64,000 bases of DNA from Cricetomys ansorgei (GCA_026225945.1 JAMJFZ010000181.1:3596001-3660000); one strand, 5' to 3'. Counted from the first letter of the stretch, positions 21,442 through 32,640 are shown. Program-made: numbers and translations. Notes: generated from the sequence alone by a model not told the origin.

Positions 21442-23290
21442 ACCTTTGCTTAACAGTTAATATATGAATGAATACATGCCATGATTACCTCACTTGGTAT
21501 AATTTTTTCCTAATTCCATTCATTTTCCTGAAAAATTCTTGAGATCATTTTCTTAATAGCTGAGTAATACTCCATTGTGTATATATAGCACAATTTCCTT
21601 ATCCATTCTTCAGTTGAGAGGCAACTAGGTTGTTTCCAATTTCTTGCTAGTATGAATAAAGCTGCTATAAACATAGTTGAGCAAGTGTCCTTCTGGTATA
21701 GTGGAGCATCCTTTGGTTATATGCACAGGAGTGGAATGGCTGGGTCTTGAGTTAGGTCAATTTCTAATTTCCTGAGGAATTGTCATATGTCATATTGATT
21801 TCTATAGTGACCTGCAAGTTTGCACTCTCACTAGCAAAGAAGAGGTGTTCCACATACTCACTAGCATGAGCTGTCACTTATGTTATTGATCTTAGCCTTG
21901 TGACAAGTGTAAGACTCTCAATGTAGTTTTGATTTGCATTTCTCTAATGACTAAGGATGTTCAACTTTTCTTTGTTTCTCAGCTGTTTGAGATTCCTCTA
22001 TTGAGAATTCTCTGTTTAGGTCTGCACCCAATTTTAAATTTGATGATTTGGTTTGTTGATATCTCATTTTTGAGTTCTTTATGTATTTTGGATATCATTC
22101 CTCTATGGGAAGAAGAGTTGGTGAAAATCTTTTCCCATTTCGTAGGCTGATGATTTGTATCATTGACTGGGTCCTTTATCTTGCAGAAAATTTTCTGTTT
22201 CATGAGATCCCACTTATTAATTGTTGATCTTAGTGCCTGCACTATAGGTGGTCTGTTCAGGCAGTTGTCTCCTGTGTCAGTGTGTTCAAGGATATCCTGT
22301 AACTTCTTTTCTGTCAGGTTTAGTGTATCTGGCTTTATGTTGAGGTCTTTGTTCCACTTGGACTTAAGATTGATTCATGGTGATAAGTATGGATCTATTT
22401 GCAAGCAATTAGATCAGCAACATTTGTTCAAGATGTTTCTTTTTTCCATTGTGTATTTCTGGCTTATTTATCAAGTATCAGATGTCCATTGGTGTGTGGA
22501 TTTTTGCCTGAGTCTTCAATTTGATACCAGTGATCACCATGTCTGTTTTTATGCCAATAAAATGCAGATTTTATTACTATAGCTGTGAAGTACAGCTTAA
22601 ATCAGGAATAGTTATGGCTCCTGAAGTTCTTTTATTGTTAAGCATTGTTCAAGCTATCCTGGGTTTTTTGTTATTCCATGTGGGAAACTGAGCATTATCC
22701 TTTCAAGGTTTGTAAAGAATTGTGTCATGATTTTTCTGGTGATTGTGTTGAATCTGTAGATTGCTTTTGATAAGTTGTCCATTTTTAGTATGTTAATCCT
22801 ACTTATCCATGAACAAGGGATATTTTTCCATCTTATGAGGTCATCTTCAATTTGTTTCTTCAAAGACTTGAAGTTTTTGTCATAACAAGTCTTTTGCTTG
22901 GTTGGTTAGAACTATCCCAAGATACTGTATGTTATTTGTGGCTATCATGAAAGGTGTTGTTTCTCTGATTGATTTCTCAGTCTACTTATTGTTTGTATAT
23001 ACGAGGGCTGCTGATTTTTTTGAGTTGATCTTGTAGCCAGTCACTTCCCTGAAGTTATTTATTAACTGTAGGAATTTCCTGGTAGAATATTTGGGGTCAC
23101 ATATATACTATCATATTGTCTGCAAATAATGATACTTTGACTTCCTCCTTTCCAATTTGTATCCTCCTTTATCTCCTGCAGTTGTTTTATTGCTCTAGCT
23201 AGAACTTCAAGTATTCTATTGAATAGAAATGGAGAGAGTAGATAGCCTTGTCTTGGTTCCTGATTTTAGTGGAATTGCTTTGAGAGGAAC
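21442..23290 (-). pseudogene. L1 ORF2 remnant (reverse transcriptase to C-terminal part)
   Basis: ORF2 of L1 encodes endonuclease plus reverse transcriptase. The minus strand here covers the reverse transcriptase palm (around 23100-23140) through the C-terminal region, whose antisense landmarks are AATACTCCATTGTGTATATA, TTCTTCAGTTGAGAGGCAAC, AATAAAGCTGCTATAAACAT and GAGCAAGTGTCCTTCTGGTA. The N-terminal endonuclease half and ORF1 are absent, so the copy is 5'-truncated. The catalytic F/YADD box reads Phe-Ala-Asp-Asn, losing the second aspartate. Several stops and frameshifts break the frame; only a 69-residue sense frame (22654-22863) and antisense shadows remain open. The copy cannot be functional. 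Confidence 0.92.
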
Positions 23291-23777
23291 TTGCTAAATT
23301 ATAACACTCAGCTGGAGTCACTCACAGTCAGAGACACTTCAACGAAGTTTATACAGTTTTGAGATGATGATTCAGTCCAGATCTTACCAATGTGAAATGG
23401 TTCTTGAAAGTTGCTGTTTAATTTTAATCTCCGTGTTCTTCATAACTCACTTTTTTATGCATTTATACTTTCCTGAAGCAGCACATTCCTAGAAAAATGC
23501 TGCTGTTAACTCTTTGGTTTTACTTTAAATGTATTGTAATAACTGGGAACCTTTCACTGGTGAACTATTAAGAAAGTACTGAAGTTCAATTATCTGGAGG
23601 GATCAAGTATTTTATACATACATATTACTGGATTATCTCTTTTCAAAGAAAATAGAGAACTCTTTGAACTTAAGTTATTCATTTTTCTTTGAACTTAGTT
23701 AAGATTTTCTGTTTGTTGCTTGTTTTGAGCAATAGCTAGTGCTATTTCAGAGATTAAAAGACTAGTAAACATTTGCA
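23291..23777. other. Unique stretch, no gene seen
   Basis: AT-rich sequence between the truncated 5' end of the L1 copy and the next LTR. No recognisable feature. Confidence 0.5.
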
Positions 23778-24168
23778 CTGGTTAGATTTTATGTCAACTT
23801 GACATAAGATTATCAGGGATGACAAAATGTTTAACTGAGAAAATGCTTCCATTTGGCTCACAGATTGACTTACAGGCAAGTGTGCAACATGTTTTCCTGA
23901 TTGATAATTGATGTGGGAGGAACCAGCCCATTGTGGGTGGTGTTACCCCTAGGCAGGTGGTACTGTACAAGAAAGCAGACTGAACAAGTCACAAGGAGAT
24001 AGCCAGTAAGCAGTGTTACTCCATGCCTCTGCTTCAGTTCCTGCCTCCAGGTTCCTGCCCTGACTTTTCTCAGTGATTGTTAGCTGGGAGTGTAAGATAA
24101 ACCCTTTTTTCCCCAAGTTGCTTTCAAGTCATGATGTTGTATTATAGAATAGAAACCATAAGACAACA
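23778..24168 (+). mobile_element. Solo LTR, ERVL type (MT2/MLT2-like)
   Basis: Starts CTGGTTAGATTTTATGTCAA and ACTTGACATAAGATTATCAG, then AACTGAGAAAATGCTTCCAT, TTGATAATTGATGTGGGAGG, ACCAGCCCATTGTGGGTGGT, CAAGAAAGCAGACTGAACAA, AGTTCCTGCCTCCAGGTTCC and the poly(A)-signal-like GTAAGATAAACCC. The order equals that of the 6.65 kb and 35.1 kb copies. No internal genes. Confidence 0.87.
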
Positions 24169-24363
24169 CTAAGTATAAATTCATATGTATGTTAATTTCC
24201 TAAAAGATAAGCACTTTCACCATGATAATTTTAAACACTTTCTTTCTTTCATTGGAGTATTTAGGAGTTTACAGTGTCTCATTATTGATTGACTTTGGCT
24301 TAAAGCCTGTTATTATTTGTCCCATCTGGTGCTCTTTTTTGTGTCCTAATTTTTCTGTCTTAA

Positions 24364-24442
24364 GAACAAAAACAAAACAAACAAAGCAGCAACAAGCAAA
24401 ACAAAACAAAACAAAAACCAGACAAAAACAGCAAGAGCAACA
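24364..24442. repeat. A-rich (CAAAA)n tract
   Basis: About 80 bp dominated by AAAAC units with CAGCAA interruptions. It gives rise to the Gln/Lys/Thr-rich end of a plus-strand frame (24222-24461) and the Cys/Phe-rich antisense frame, neither of which I call genes. Confidence 0.9.
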
Positions 24443-24499
24443 ATATAACCCTGGTCTTTGACAATCCAGTTCAATATTATACATATCTTCTACCCGTTG

Positions 24500-25660
24500 A
24501 TATTTTCATAGTGGTTACTCTGGGGGTTAAATATGTATCCTTAACTTGTCACAGTTGACATCTCAGTACTGCCCTTTGCACTACTGCTTATCACATGATG
24601 CTATGTATTTTCTTGAAAAAATTCATGTTGTTTTAAGACATTAAGAATAATTTGGCATTCATATTTAATTACGCTGTTGCTTTCAGCAGGAGTTATTTCT
24701 GTAGAATCTTATCTCACTTGTTTATTTACCCTTTTCTCCAGAATTCCTTTTCCACCTTGTATTATTCATTTTGACTGTTATATATTCTCTCAGCTTTTAT
24801 TCACTTGAAAATAACTTTATACCTTTTGAAATTTTGAGTTATAATTTTGACAAAAATAAGTCTAGGTTGTTAGGTTTTATGGCGCTTAGAAGATGTACAT
24901 TGGTCTCCTGGTGTTCAGTGTGGTGTGTGTATGTGTGTTGAGAAGACAGATTTCTTTATGTTTGATGGTTTTCAATAATCTTTAAAACTAAAATCATTTG
25001 ACTTTAAAGCAGCATGGCAATAAGGTGACTTATTGTGTTCTTCTTAATCCAGGTTTTATGTCATTTGAGTTTAGGGATAAGGATTTGCTAGTTGATATTT
25101 CCCCAAGGTTTGGAGAATTTCAGGTTATTTCCTAAAGAATAGCCGTATCCCAATCTCTTGATTCTTTTTCCTTCAGTACTTCAGTTCTACATATAAAACA
25201 TGGATTTTACTCAACAGGTCATAGAAAAGCTAAAACACATCCTGTCTTTTGATATCAGTAGTCCATCTTAAACTGTTCTATTAAAAAAATTTCATCCCTC
25301 TTTAATTCTATTGAACAGTTTCTTCTCCTATTAAATTAATGTCACATTAGTCCAGGATGATGTTCATATCATATAATATGTTATTTTTTCTATTAGAATG
25401 GCCATTTTTTTCATTTCTTTGCTAAAATTTCCCATTTTATTCACTATTAACACTTTCTTGCTCACTATATTATCCTCTTTACAATACATATGGTAATCAC
25501 CTTGTCTGATGTGTCCAGTTTGTGTATAATTTTGTTTCTATTGCTTTCTCTCTCTATCCACACAATGATTGGTCACATTTGTCTGCTAATTTGATTATCT
25601 GCCCCTCATTCTTTCCTGGAAACCCTGATTAGAGACTGTTGTGTCTATCAATTTCCACTA
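24500..25660 (-). mobile_element. Ancient L1M-type LINE 3' relic
   Basis: The T-rich plus strand follows the antisense of old mammalian L1 3' sequence: AGTGGTTACTCTGGGGGTTA, TTTTGACTGTTATATATTCT, TTCTCTCAGCTTTTATTCAC, a 'catttgagtttaggg' block, GGTTTGGAGAATTTCAGGTT, CCAATCTCTTGATTCTTTTT, ACCTTGTCTGATGTGTCCAG and GATTGGTCACATTTGTCTGC. Matches are spread at roughly constant spacing but weak individually, as expected for an old element. Confidence 0.55.
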
Positions 25661-26590
25661 AAAAGTGTTACTTTCTGTTGTATTAGTTAAATAATCTGAA
25701 TACAACACTGAACTCACTGTCTTGTTTGGGGATTTGTTAGGGAGGGTCTGCGGCAAATGTGAAGTATCTACTAAAGCCTTCTCAACAGAGAAAGGCCAGT
25801 GTCCATTTTCCCAGATAGTAGGAAAGCCACAGAGTCTCTGCCTAATTCTTTCATCTTTTCAAATGTTTCCCACCCCAATTTTGTAGGTTCAACTATGTTT
25901 TTGCTGCTCAGGAGTCTGATTGGAATATGGAGGTGCCAGTACTCTTCAATCCTATCATGGAAGGTTCCTGTTTTAACATCCACTTATTTTAATGACTGAG
26001 GCTACTTAGTTTGATGTCTCATTAAATTAACAGAATAGCTATTTTTTGTTTGAGTGCTAAAAGCTCAGGAATGGTCTCATGTCACTCTCCTGTGCTTATG
26101 TGTGTGGGTGTGTGGGTGGATGTGGGTGTTTGTTTTATTTTCTGTTTTGTTCAGATATTTTAATTTTCAACAGGAAAGCAAGTCTGCTAAAAGGAAGAGA
26201 TATTAATGCATTTGTATTTACTTCTTTATCTGTGTTCTACTCCAGTTGCCTGTATTATTCCATCGCTGGCTTTAGGGGTCTGCTTTCTTGTTTTTTTGTT
26301 TTTTGTTTTTTGTATCCCTCTCTTAAGTTACTAATAGAATGAATTCTCAAGCCTATACTACAGCTAGGAAAGATTGTTTTAGAATACTTGACCATAAGGT
26401 CAAGAATGTCCCCTCTCATATCTTTGCTTTCTAGGTCTCATCATCACAGTGTATGATGGACCCAAAGAAATTCTGGTCATTGTGTATGATCCTGCCTTTA
26501 TTTATAACCCAAACATCTGAGATCATTGAGATATGTATACATGTGTTATAGTTTACTACAATGATTTTAATTTCAAATGCCATAATAAAG
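25661..26590. other. Unique or decayed LINE stretch, no gene seen
   Basis: May still be part of the old L1 relic. Two opposite frames of 66-70 residues overlap at 25771-25999 and another lies at 26079-26342; none has a domain I recognise. T-rich (TTTTTTG)n near 26288-26312. Confidence 0.45.
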
Positions 26591-26594
26591 CCTT

Positions 26595-26700
26595 CATCTA
26601 AAAGAAACAATACCTTTCTATTTTTGTTTTATTTTATATTTTAACTTCTTTTACTTTATTTTTATTTTACTTACTTATTTATTTTATTTATTTTCTATCT
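26595..26700. repeat. T-rich (TTTTA)n low-complexity tract
   Basis: About 100 bp of TTTTA, TTTA and TTAC units. It abuts the MT-like LTR start. Confidence 0.8.
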
Positions 26701-26713
26701 GTGAAGGGGATTC

Positions 26714-27046
26714 TGCGGTGGTTTAAATAAAAATGGCCCCAATTGGCTCACAGGGAATGGCACTAGTAGGAGGTGTGGCCTTGTTGGAGGAAGTGTGCCA
26801 CTGGAGGAGGGCTTTGAGGGTTCAGAAGCTCAAGCCAGACGTAGTGGCTCATACTCTCTTTCTCCTTCCTGTTGATTCAGGTGTAGAACGATTGGCTCCA
26901 TCTCCAATACATCTACCTGCATGTCTCAAGGCTGACAATGGGCTAAGCCTCTTAACTGTAAAGCTAACCTCAATGAAATGCTTTCATTTGTAAGGGTTGC
27001 CATAGTCATGATGACTCTTCACAGCAATAAAACCCTAATTAAGACA
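26714..27046 (+). mobile_element. Solo LTR, ERVL-MaLR type (MT-like)
   Basis: Starts TGCGGTGGTTTAAATAAAAA and ends ACCCTAATTAAGACA. Landmarks: TAGGAGGTGTGGCCTTGTTG, GGAGGAAGTGTGCCACTGGA, GGGCTTTGAGGGTTCAGAAG, GACAATGGGCTAAGCCTCTT, ACTCTTCACAGCAATAAAAC. Length about 333 bp. The 86-residue frame across it (26733-26993) is incidental. Confidence 0.92.
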
Positions 27047-27049
27047 GAG

Positions 27050-27190
27050 TCCATGTGAAGGCATGCATTGGGAAGCTAAAAAAACAATGTGTGGAAGTCA
27101 GTTTTCTCCTCCTACCATACAGATTGAACCCATGTGATTAGACTTGGTGGCAGGCAACTTATGAGATGAGCCATTTCACCAAGCTCCTTC
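27050..27190 (-). mobile_element. B3/B2-family tRNA-derived SINE
   Basis: The plus strand reads TCCTCCTACCATACAGATTG, AACCCATGTGATTAGACTTG, GTGGCAGGCAACTTATGAGA and TGAGCCATTTCACCAAGCTC, the antisense of the box A/B region and body of a B3-like SINE. Its 5' end is at the high-coordinate side. Confidence 0.8.
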
Positions 27191-28534
27191 CCTCTACTTA
27201 TCTTAACATGGTCTCATTTTTTCCCCCAATTGATTGATAATAGACAAAGCAGACTTGCATAGTATGTAAAAGTGATCTTTAGGGGCCAAATTATTTTTGT
27301 CCCAGTAGGCCAGGCGGGAAAGCCAGACAAAATCTTTCATTCTTTCTATTTTTTATCCTACTTACTACCAAGAAGGCTGTTTTTGGTTGAAATGGTTTTA
27401 AAAGCTCATTTAACATGCAGCTGCATCTGAAAGCAAAAGATGGGAGGAAAAGGCTCCCAAAATACGACTGTTTTTTTCACTCGAATCAAAAAGGAAAGCC
27501 AGGCTAATCTAAGCCTACAAGAAATTTTCAGATGGTTAAGTTTGCCCTTGCTCTAGGCTGGTGATCTACATATGAAAATATTCATGTCTGTTACTATTAT
27601 AGAATTTTACAAAGGGAAAACATTACATAAGAAGAGGTCATATATTATTTGAAATTATTTATAAAACATTAGTTATAACATATAGTTGTGTGTGAAGAAT
27701 CATGAAACAGAAATAACAATAAATTTCATACATATATATTAGTTTTGTGAAGAATCATGAAACAGAAATAACAATAAATTTCAAAAATATACTTGAAGTA
27801 AAAAATTGTTTTTAGGCAGCTCTTTTTGGTGCTAGGTAAATTTAAGTATATTTTTACTCTCAGAAAACAGAACTTTTATTATTTTAAGGATAACAGAGCA
27901 AAACTACAAAAATCAATTAGAATATATAAGAAGGCAAAATGGTCTAGTTCCCATTCTAGTCTACATTGTATTCGATGTATTCTGTGTTTTTAAACATTTA
28001 TTGTAGTGTTACTGAGTTCTTTTTTCTGGTGTACTTCTAAAGATCCGAAATAAGTATCAGTACATACCTCCGCATGTTGATTTTAATATAGCACATCCAA
28101 CCTCTTTCCTTAAGTCTTATCTAAATTGTTAGGTCATCAGTTACACAAGTTTATTCTTTTTAATTTTTAACTTCTGTGTTTTCCGCAAGAGATTCCTGAA
28201 CTAAAGTCACATAGTAGGCGCAGAAATACTTTCCTGCATAGCCAATGCTTTCACTCACCGAGTCATCTCCCTGGTGCAGTTTTTGTTTTTCTAAATATTA
28301 AAACAAAATCTTTAGAGGCCACAGTGCTACAACAAGGCTAAGATATAGATCTAATCCTCTCAGAGGTTTAACACAATTACTGTTGTCACTGTCACTCATT
28401 TAGGAAAATGATTGAAATTGAAATTTTAATTCATCAGTCTGTGTAATAAATAAGTAGAATCTAGGGTATTTGTGAATAATAAATAAAAGGGAATGTTTCC
28501 CTATGTAATATTTAAGCTAACTAAATACTTATAT
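27191..28534. other. Unique stretch with one recent local duplication
   Basis: AT-rich sequence with no gene. The only structure I can point to is an exact 38-bp direct repeat (27691-27728 and 27746-27783), listed separately. Confidence 0.5.
27691..27783. repeat. Exact 38-bp direct repeat, 55-bp offset
   Basis: Two identical copies starting TGTGAAGAATCATGAAACAG and ending CAATAAATTTCA (27691-27728, 27746-27783), with partly similar spacer sequence. Perfect identity in a diverged neighbourhood points to a recent duplication or local gene conversion. Confidence 0.96.
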
Positions 28535-28815
28535 TCTGGATTTGCCTGATGCTCAGTTTGATCTCAGAACTCACATAAAAGGAAGATGCAGTGATTACTT
28601 CTGTAAGCTCAGCACTCCTACAGGAGGTAGATGGCCGAGACAGAAAATGACTCTGCCTTAAAAATATGGGAGATGAGTCCCAGCTGATGAAAATTGTCCT
28701 CCAATTTTCACATTTCACCGTGTCACTGGCATGTCTACAGTCACACAAAAGTCTACATTTGCATACACAAATATTAAATAGCTAAATAAAACAAATACAT
28801 TTTTAAAAAGTAAAG
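28535..28815 (+). mobile_element. B4-type composite SINE
   Basis: Contains GCCTGATGCTCAGTTTGATC, AGAACTCACATAAAAGGAAG, TCAGCACTCCTACAGGAGGT, GAGACAGAAAATGACTCTGC and ends in AATA/AAAC-rich tail (28770-28815). The arrangement follows rodent B4-like SINEs (tRNA-type head plus B1-like body). Well diverged. Confidence 0.65.
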
Positions 28816-29894
28816 TAAAAGTTTGTTGAGTTTAGTTTCTGAAAGAAAACTAAGAATCTTGATGTATTAGCTGTGAATCATCTAAAGCCAACTCAGTAGG
28901 GATGCTTCCAACCTAACAATTCTATCAGGAATCGAAATGTCATAATTTTTGTATGATTAATTCAATTATTTTATGTATTTGTGCATTTTAAAGGTAAATA
29001 AAATTGCATCAGTATAGGGAACACAATATAAGTTTTCATTTGACTTCTGTGGGAAAAGTTATAATTGCAGGTCTGTTTTTAAAACTCCTAGCATCACAGA
29101 GAGGGCAAGAGGAGTTTCAAAATATAGAACATAAATATGTTTTCCCAAAATGTTCTCAAACACTAAATGGAAGAACAAAAAGCCAGGGAGATAGAGCCAA
29201 ATTCCCTTGGCTAAGAAGGCCGGAAGAAATAGGTGCATTTTCTTCCTTCATAGCTGTACAAGTGGGAAACTAAATGTACTGTTCTTTGATGAAATCTGTG
29301 CAGCATAAAAAGAAGCACACAGAAATTGAAAACTCAGTAGCTGAAGTCAAGAGATACGAGTAAAGATTGGGATGTCAGTTATGTTAAAGTGTGTGGTGGG
29401 AAGGAGGAAGCAAGTAAGAATGTAAGAAATGTCTAGCTATGGTGGACTGTTCTCTGCAAATTTTATAAGAAATGAAAGTTGACATAGTCCATTACCTAGA
29501 AATACAGCACATTTTTTAGATCAAACAACCATTTTTCACAAAGTCACAAAAGCCCAGCTGTTGAGAAAGCCAATAGGAATGCAACAAATGGGTTTTCTGA
29601 GATTTGAGACTGATTATTCATTTCAGTAGTTAGTGAGGGAGAATTGACCTAAATTACAAGAGACCTTACTAATAAAGATTTTGATTAGTGACAGAAATGA
29701 TGCAAGGGAAAAGTATGTGTGCGCCAATTCCATGACCTGATCTGCATTATAAAGTTAAAATGGCACAACATGAGGGTCATGGGACTATTAATGCCTTAGA
29801 AAACTACTATGGCTGAATTCCTACTATGTTAAACATATGTTTTGGTCCTATTAAGAAATTACCTATAAACCTGGGATGTAGTTTAAACCCATCC
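28816..29894. other. Unique stretch, no gene seen
   Basis: No repeat recognised. The plus-strand frame of 89 residues at 29004-29273 is relatively long for such AT-rich DNA but shows no domain, signal peptide or splice context I can recognise. Confidence 0.5.
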
Positions 29895-30085
29895 TGAAAT
29901 GTCTCAGAAGGTAAATGCACTTGCTGTCAAGATGATGACCTGAGGTTCCATGTAATGGAAGGAGAGTACTGACTCCTGAAATTTGGCTCTGACCTGCATG
30001 AGCTGCAGTCACACTCTTTAGTGCAATCGTGTGTGCACATGCGCACACACAAACACACTCAGCAAATAAGTTTTAAAAAGTCATA
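29895..30085 (+). mobile_element. B3-type tRNA-derived SINE
   Basis: Head GTCTCAGAAGGTAAATGCAC then TTGCTGTCAAGATGATGACC, TGAGGTTCCATGTAATGGAA, GGAGAGTACTGACTCCTGAA, a GTGTGTGCACATGCGCACAC stretch, and an AAATAAG-type tail. Order and sense fix the plus strand. Confidence 0.82.
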
Positions 30086-30390
30086 AAAGAGTTTTTAAAA
30101 ACCATGTCCGGGGTATGAATCCATGCCAAAAGTCAATCCTAAAGTCTTTTCTTGTTTACTCTATTACAATTTTCACTCTCGACTTTATATGTTTTGTTGT
30201 TATATGAGGTGGGGTATATAGAAATAAAAGAAAAAAAAAAAACATAAAGGAAACAATTTGCTTCCAAAAGTATTTATCTTCATAAATTATGAAGTATTTG
30301 AATAATAGTTAACTGATGTTCCAGTGATTTAGTTGTAATGGAGGTTTTCATCAATGTCATATCTTCCATATATTTATTTAAGACACTTTT

Positions 30391-30391
<1 letters not shown>
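30086..30391. other. Unique short stretch, nothing recognised
   Basis: About 300 bp with a short A-run near 30229-30242. No gene or repeat family recognised. Confidence 0.5.

Positions 30392-30434
<43 letters not shown>
30392..30434. repeat. (ATCT)n microsatellite
   Basis: About 10 uninterrupted ATCT units. A similar tract lies at 43277. Likely length-polymorphic. Confidence 0.97.
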
Positions 30435-30929
30435 AAATAATAAAGTTTGCATTTGAAGTGGCATGGACTTCCACTGAGCAATGCAATGTTTTTGCAAACA
30501 GCTATGGACAAAAAACTTTCCCTTCAGAGCTGCTCAATAGATACCTTATAAGGTAACACTAGCTCAGTGACCACACTGACCTTTACTCTGGTGATGAGTG
30601 TTCCTTACTCTTCCTTATACAGCTTGTAGTTATTTCCTTGTTCTAGGGGTTCAAACTTTCATCTGCTTCTTGCTTCCAACCCATGTCATCTTCAGTCAAA
30701 TCTTCAGGAACAACCAGAACCCACTGATTACTCCTGTACATTCAACATTTCCTTGTTCTTGTTAGGATAAAGAAAGTCTTAACAAGTAAAACAAATTTTG
30801 TTAGTGTTTTGAAGAAAAAATTTTACTTGAAAACCCAGTTGAAGAAACTACAACATAAAAATAGCCTATTGATGGTGTCTGTTTCTAATAATTAGTATTT
30901 CAGTTGTTTTTATAATACTTTTATTAATA
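30435..30929. other. Unique stretch, no gene seen
   Basis: Ordinary AT-rich sequence with no recognisable repeat or exon. Confidence 0.5.
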
Positions 30930-31170
30930 ATATATAATTTGAGTTTCATACAATGTATCTTGATAACACCACTCCCATTCCTCCCTATTTCATCCACACA
31001 CTCCTGTGCTCCCAAAAAAGAAAGAAAGGAAGAAAAAAGAAAAAAAATAAAATTAAGTCAAGTTTGTGTGAAGGAGAATGGATGGCAGGCTTCTCCATGA
31101 TCTTTGGAAACAGAAGGCTGTTTTGATTATGTACTTTGACCCTGCCTATACTAGCCCAAAATGAAGCATG
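30930..31170 (-). mobile_element. Fragment of rodent L1-type UTR block, antisense
   Basis: The C-rich sequence after GAGTTTCATACAATGTATCT, followed by a purine tract (31013-31053), resembles the start of the same dispersed rodent repeat as at 13.5 kb. The remainder up to the minisatellite is not recognised. Confidence 0.45.
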
Positions 31171-31200
31171 ACAGAGTTCAACCTGAATTTGGTCTTCACC

Positions 31201-31801
31201 GCCCAAATCTGGACATCAAGCAAGCTCTCTGGTATTTTGCAATCACTGGAGCATTCCACATGGGTCTCTACATCCCATAGAGACCAGGGCCTCCTGCAGA
31301 CAACCAGTCATCCCTCTGGGATCAGGACCTCATTTGTTCAGTTGTCTGGCAGTCACCAGGACTTCCCATATACGTCAGTGCCTCCCACAGGCATATGGAC
31401 ATTCTTCAAGGACCCAGAAATTCTACAGGCACCCAGAAATCTGCAGGGACCATGACAGGCACTAGGGGATCCTGAAGGCACCCAGGTATCACACAGTTAC
31501 CCAGCCATTCAACAGTCATCCAGGCCTCCTGCAGGTACCCAGGTTTCCCACTGGCACCTTGAGTTCCCACAGGCACCCAGACATCATGTGGGCACCAGGG
31601 CTTCCCACAGAGACTAAGACAAGGCATCACACAGGCATCTGGATATCTCACAGACACTCAGACTTTTCCCAGGCTTCAGGGAATCCTGAAGATGCCTGGG
31701 TATCATGCAGGAACTTGGCTAACCCACAGCTACCTGGGCATCTCAAAGGTATCCAGAAATCCCACAGGCAACTGGATATCACACAGGCACCTGTATTACC
31801 C
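31201..31801. repeat. Degenerate minisatellite, 19-bp unit, about 31 copies
   Basis: A tandem array with approximate unit ACAGGCACCCAGACATCNC. Unit starts fall 19 bp apart for long runs: 31201, 31220, 31239, 31258, 31277, 31296, 31315; then 31349, 31368, 31387, 31406, 31425; then 31455, 31474, 31493, 31512, 31531, 31550, 31569, 31588, 31607; then 31631, 31650, 31669, 31688, 31707, 31726, 31745, 31764, 31783. A few small indels separate the runs. Units differ at many positions, so the array is old. There are no spacers. Frames on both strands (95, 83 and 84 residues) exist because the unit is stop-poor; 19 is not a multiple of 3, so each cycles through all frames. Confidence 0.93.
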
Positions 31802-31937
31802 CACTTCTTTTAAATATGTAATTTACTAGTCACAATATCTTGAGACATGAGGAGAATACTTGTTTACTTTAAGAAAATGAAATAATATGAAGAATGCAGG
31901 TTATAGAATTGTTCTAATTTGGTTTAAATATAGATTT

Positions 31938-32075
31938 ATTTATTTTTTGCCACTTCTTAGTTGTGTGACTTTGAGAAAGTTACTCAAAATAGCCACGCTT
32001 CAGATCCATAATCTGAAAAAATTACATAAAACTCTTATTTCTTTTCAGGTCATCTTAACTATTTGATGAACTACC
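31938..32075 (+). mobile_element. MIR SINE
   Basis: TGCCACTTCTTAGTTGTGTG, ACTTTGAGAAAGTTACTCAA, TTCAGATCCATAATCTGAAA follow the conserved MIR core in sense direction. An old mammal-wide SINE. Confidence 0.82.
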
Positions 32076-32125
32076 TACTTTCAAAATTTTAGGATAGGAT
32101 AACTGTGCCCTAAATGTCAGATGCT

Positions 32126-32227
32126 GTGATGGTTAACTCCTTGATTAGGTTGGGACATACATAGGAGATGCATAATGGACATCTCTAAGCATGTCTGTGA
32201 GAGCATTTTCAGAAATCATTAAGGAAT
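32126..32227 (+). mobile_element. 5' fragment of an old ERVL/MaLR-type LTR
   Basis: TGTGATGGTTAACTCCTTGA with, further on, AGCATGTCTGTGAGAGCATT matches the start of mammalian ERVL-type LTRs. It stops where a minus-strand LTR begins; 3' LTR-like sequence on the plus strand reappears at about 32641. Confidence 0.6.
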
Positions 32228-32640
32228 TAATTAGGTATCTATTGCTGTGATAGAACAGAAGGACCAAAAACATCTTTGGGTTGAAAGAGTGTATTTCAGC
32301 TTACAACTCTCAGGTTACTGTCCACCACTGAGAGAAGCCAAGGCAAGAACTCAGGGCAGGAACCTAGAGGCAGGAACTGAAGCAGAGGCCATAAAGGAAC
32401 ACTGTTTACTGGATTTCTTCTCATGGCTTGCTCAGACTGCTTTCTTATACCATCCAGGATTATCTGCCGAGAGGCAGTTCCACCCACAAGAGAACTGGGT
32501 CCTCCCACATCAATCATGATTTAAGAAAATGTCCCATAAGCTTGCTTACAGGCCAAACTCGTGGAAGCATTTTTTTTCAGATGAGGTTCCTTACTCTCAT
32601 AAGATTCTTGCTTGTGTCAAGGTGACAAAATACTAACCCC
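32228..32640 (-). mobile_element. Solo LTR, ERVL type, minus strand, nested
   Basis: Plus-strand order is reversed: GGTATCTATTGCTGTGATAG, GAGGCAGGAACTGAAGCAGA, TCATGGCTTGCTCAGACTGC, CCTCCCACATCAATCATGAT, TAAGCTTGCTTACAGGCCAA, CTTGTGTCAAGGTGACAAAA, TACTAACCCC. Nearly full length (413 bp). It appears to sit inside an older plus-strand LTR. Small frames across it are incidental. Confidence 0.87.

Noticed and set aside
21929..22863. Several open frames up to 139 residues on both strands
   Set aside because: The region is antisense L1 ORF2 sequence; most are shadows, and the sense pieces are remnants of the dead reverse transcriptase.
31201..31801. Possible CRISPR-like array
   Set aside because: Units are directly adjacent with no unique spacers, and the host context is a rodent chromosome.
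31168..31813. Three frames of 83-95 residues on both strands
   Set aside because: They arise from the stop-poor 19-bp minisatellite unit. Both strands and all frames are open in parts, which argues against coding.
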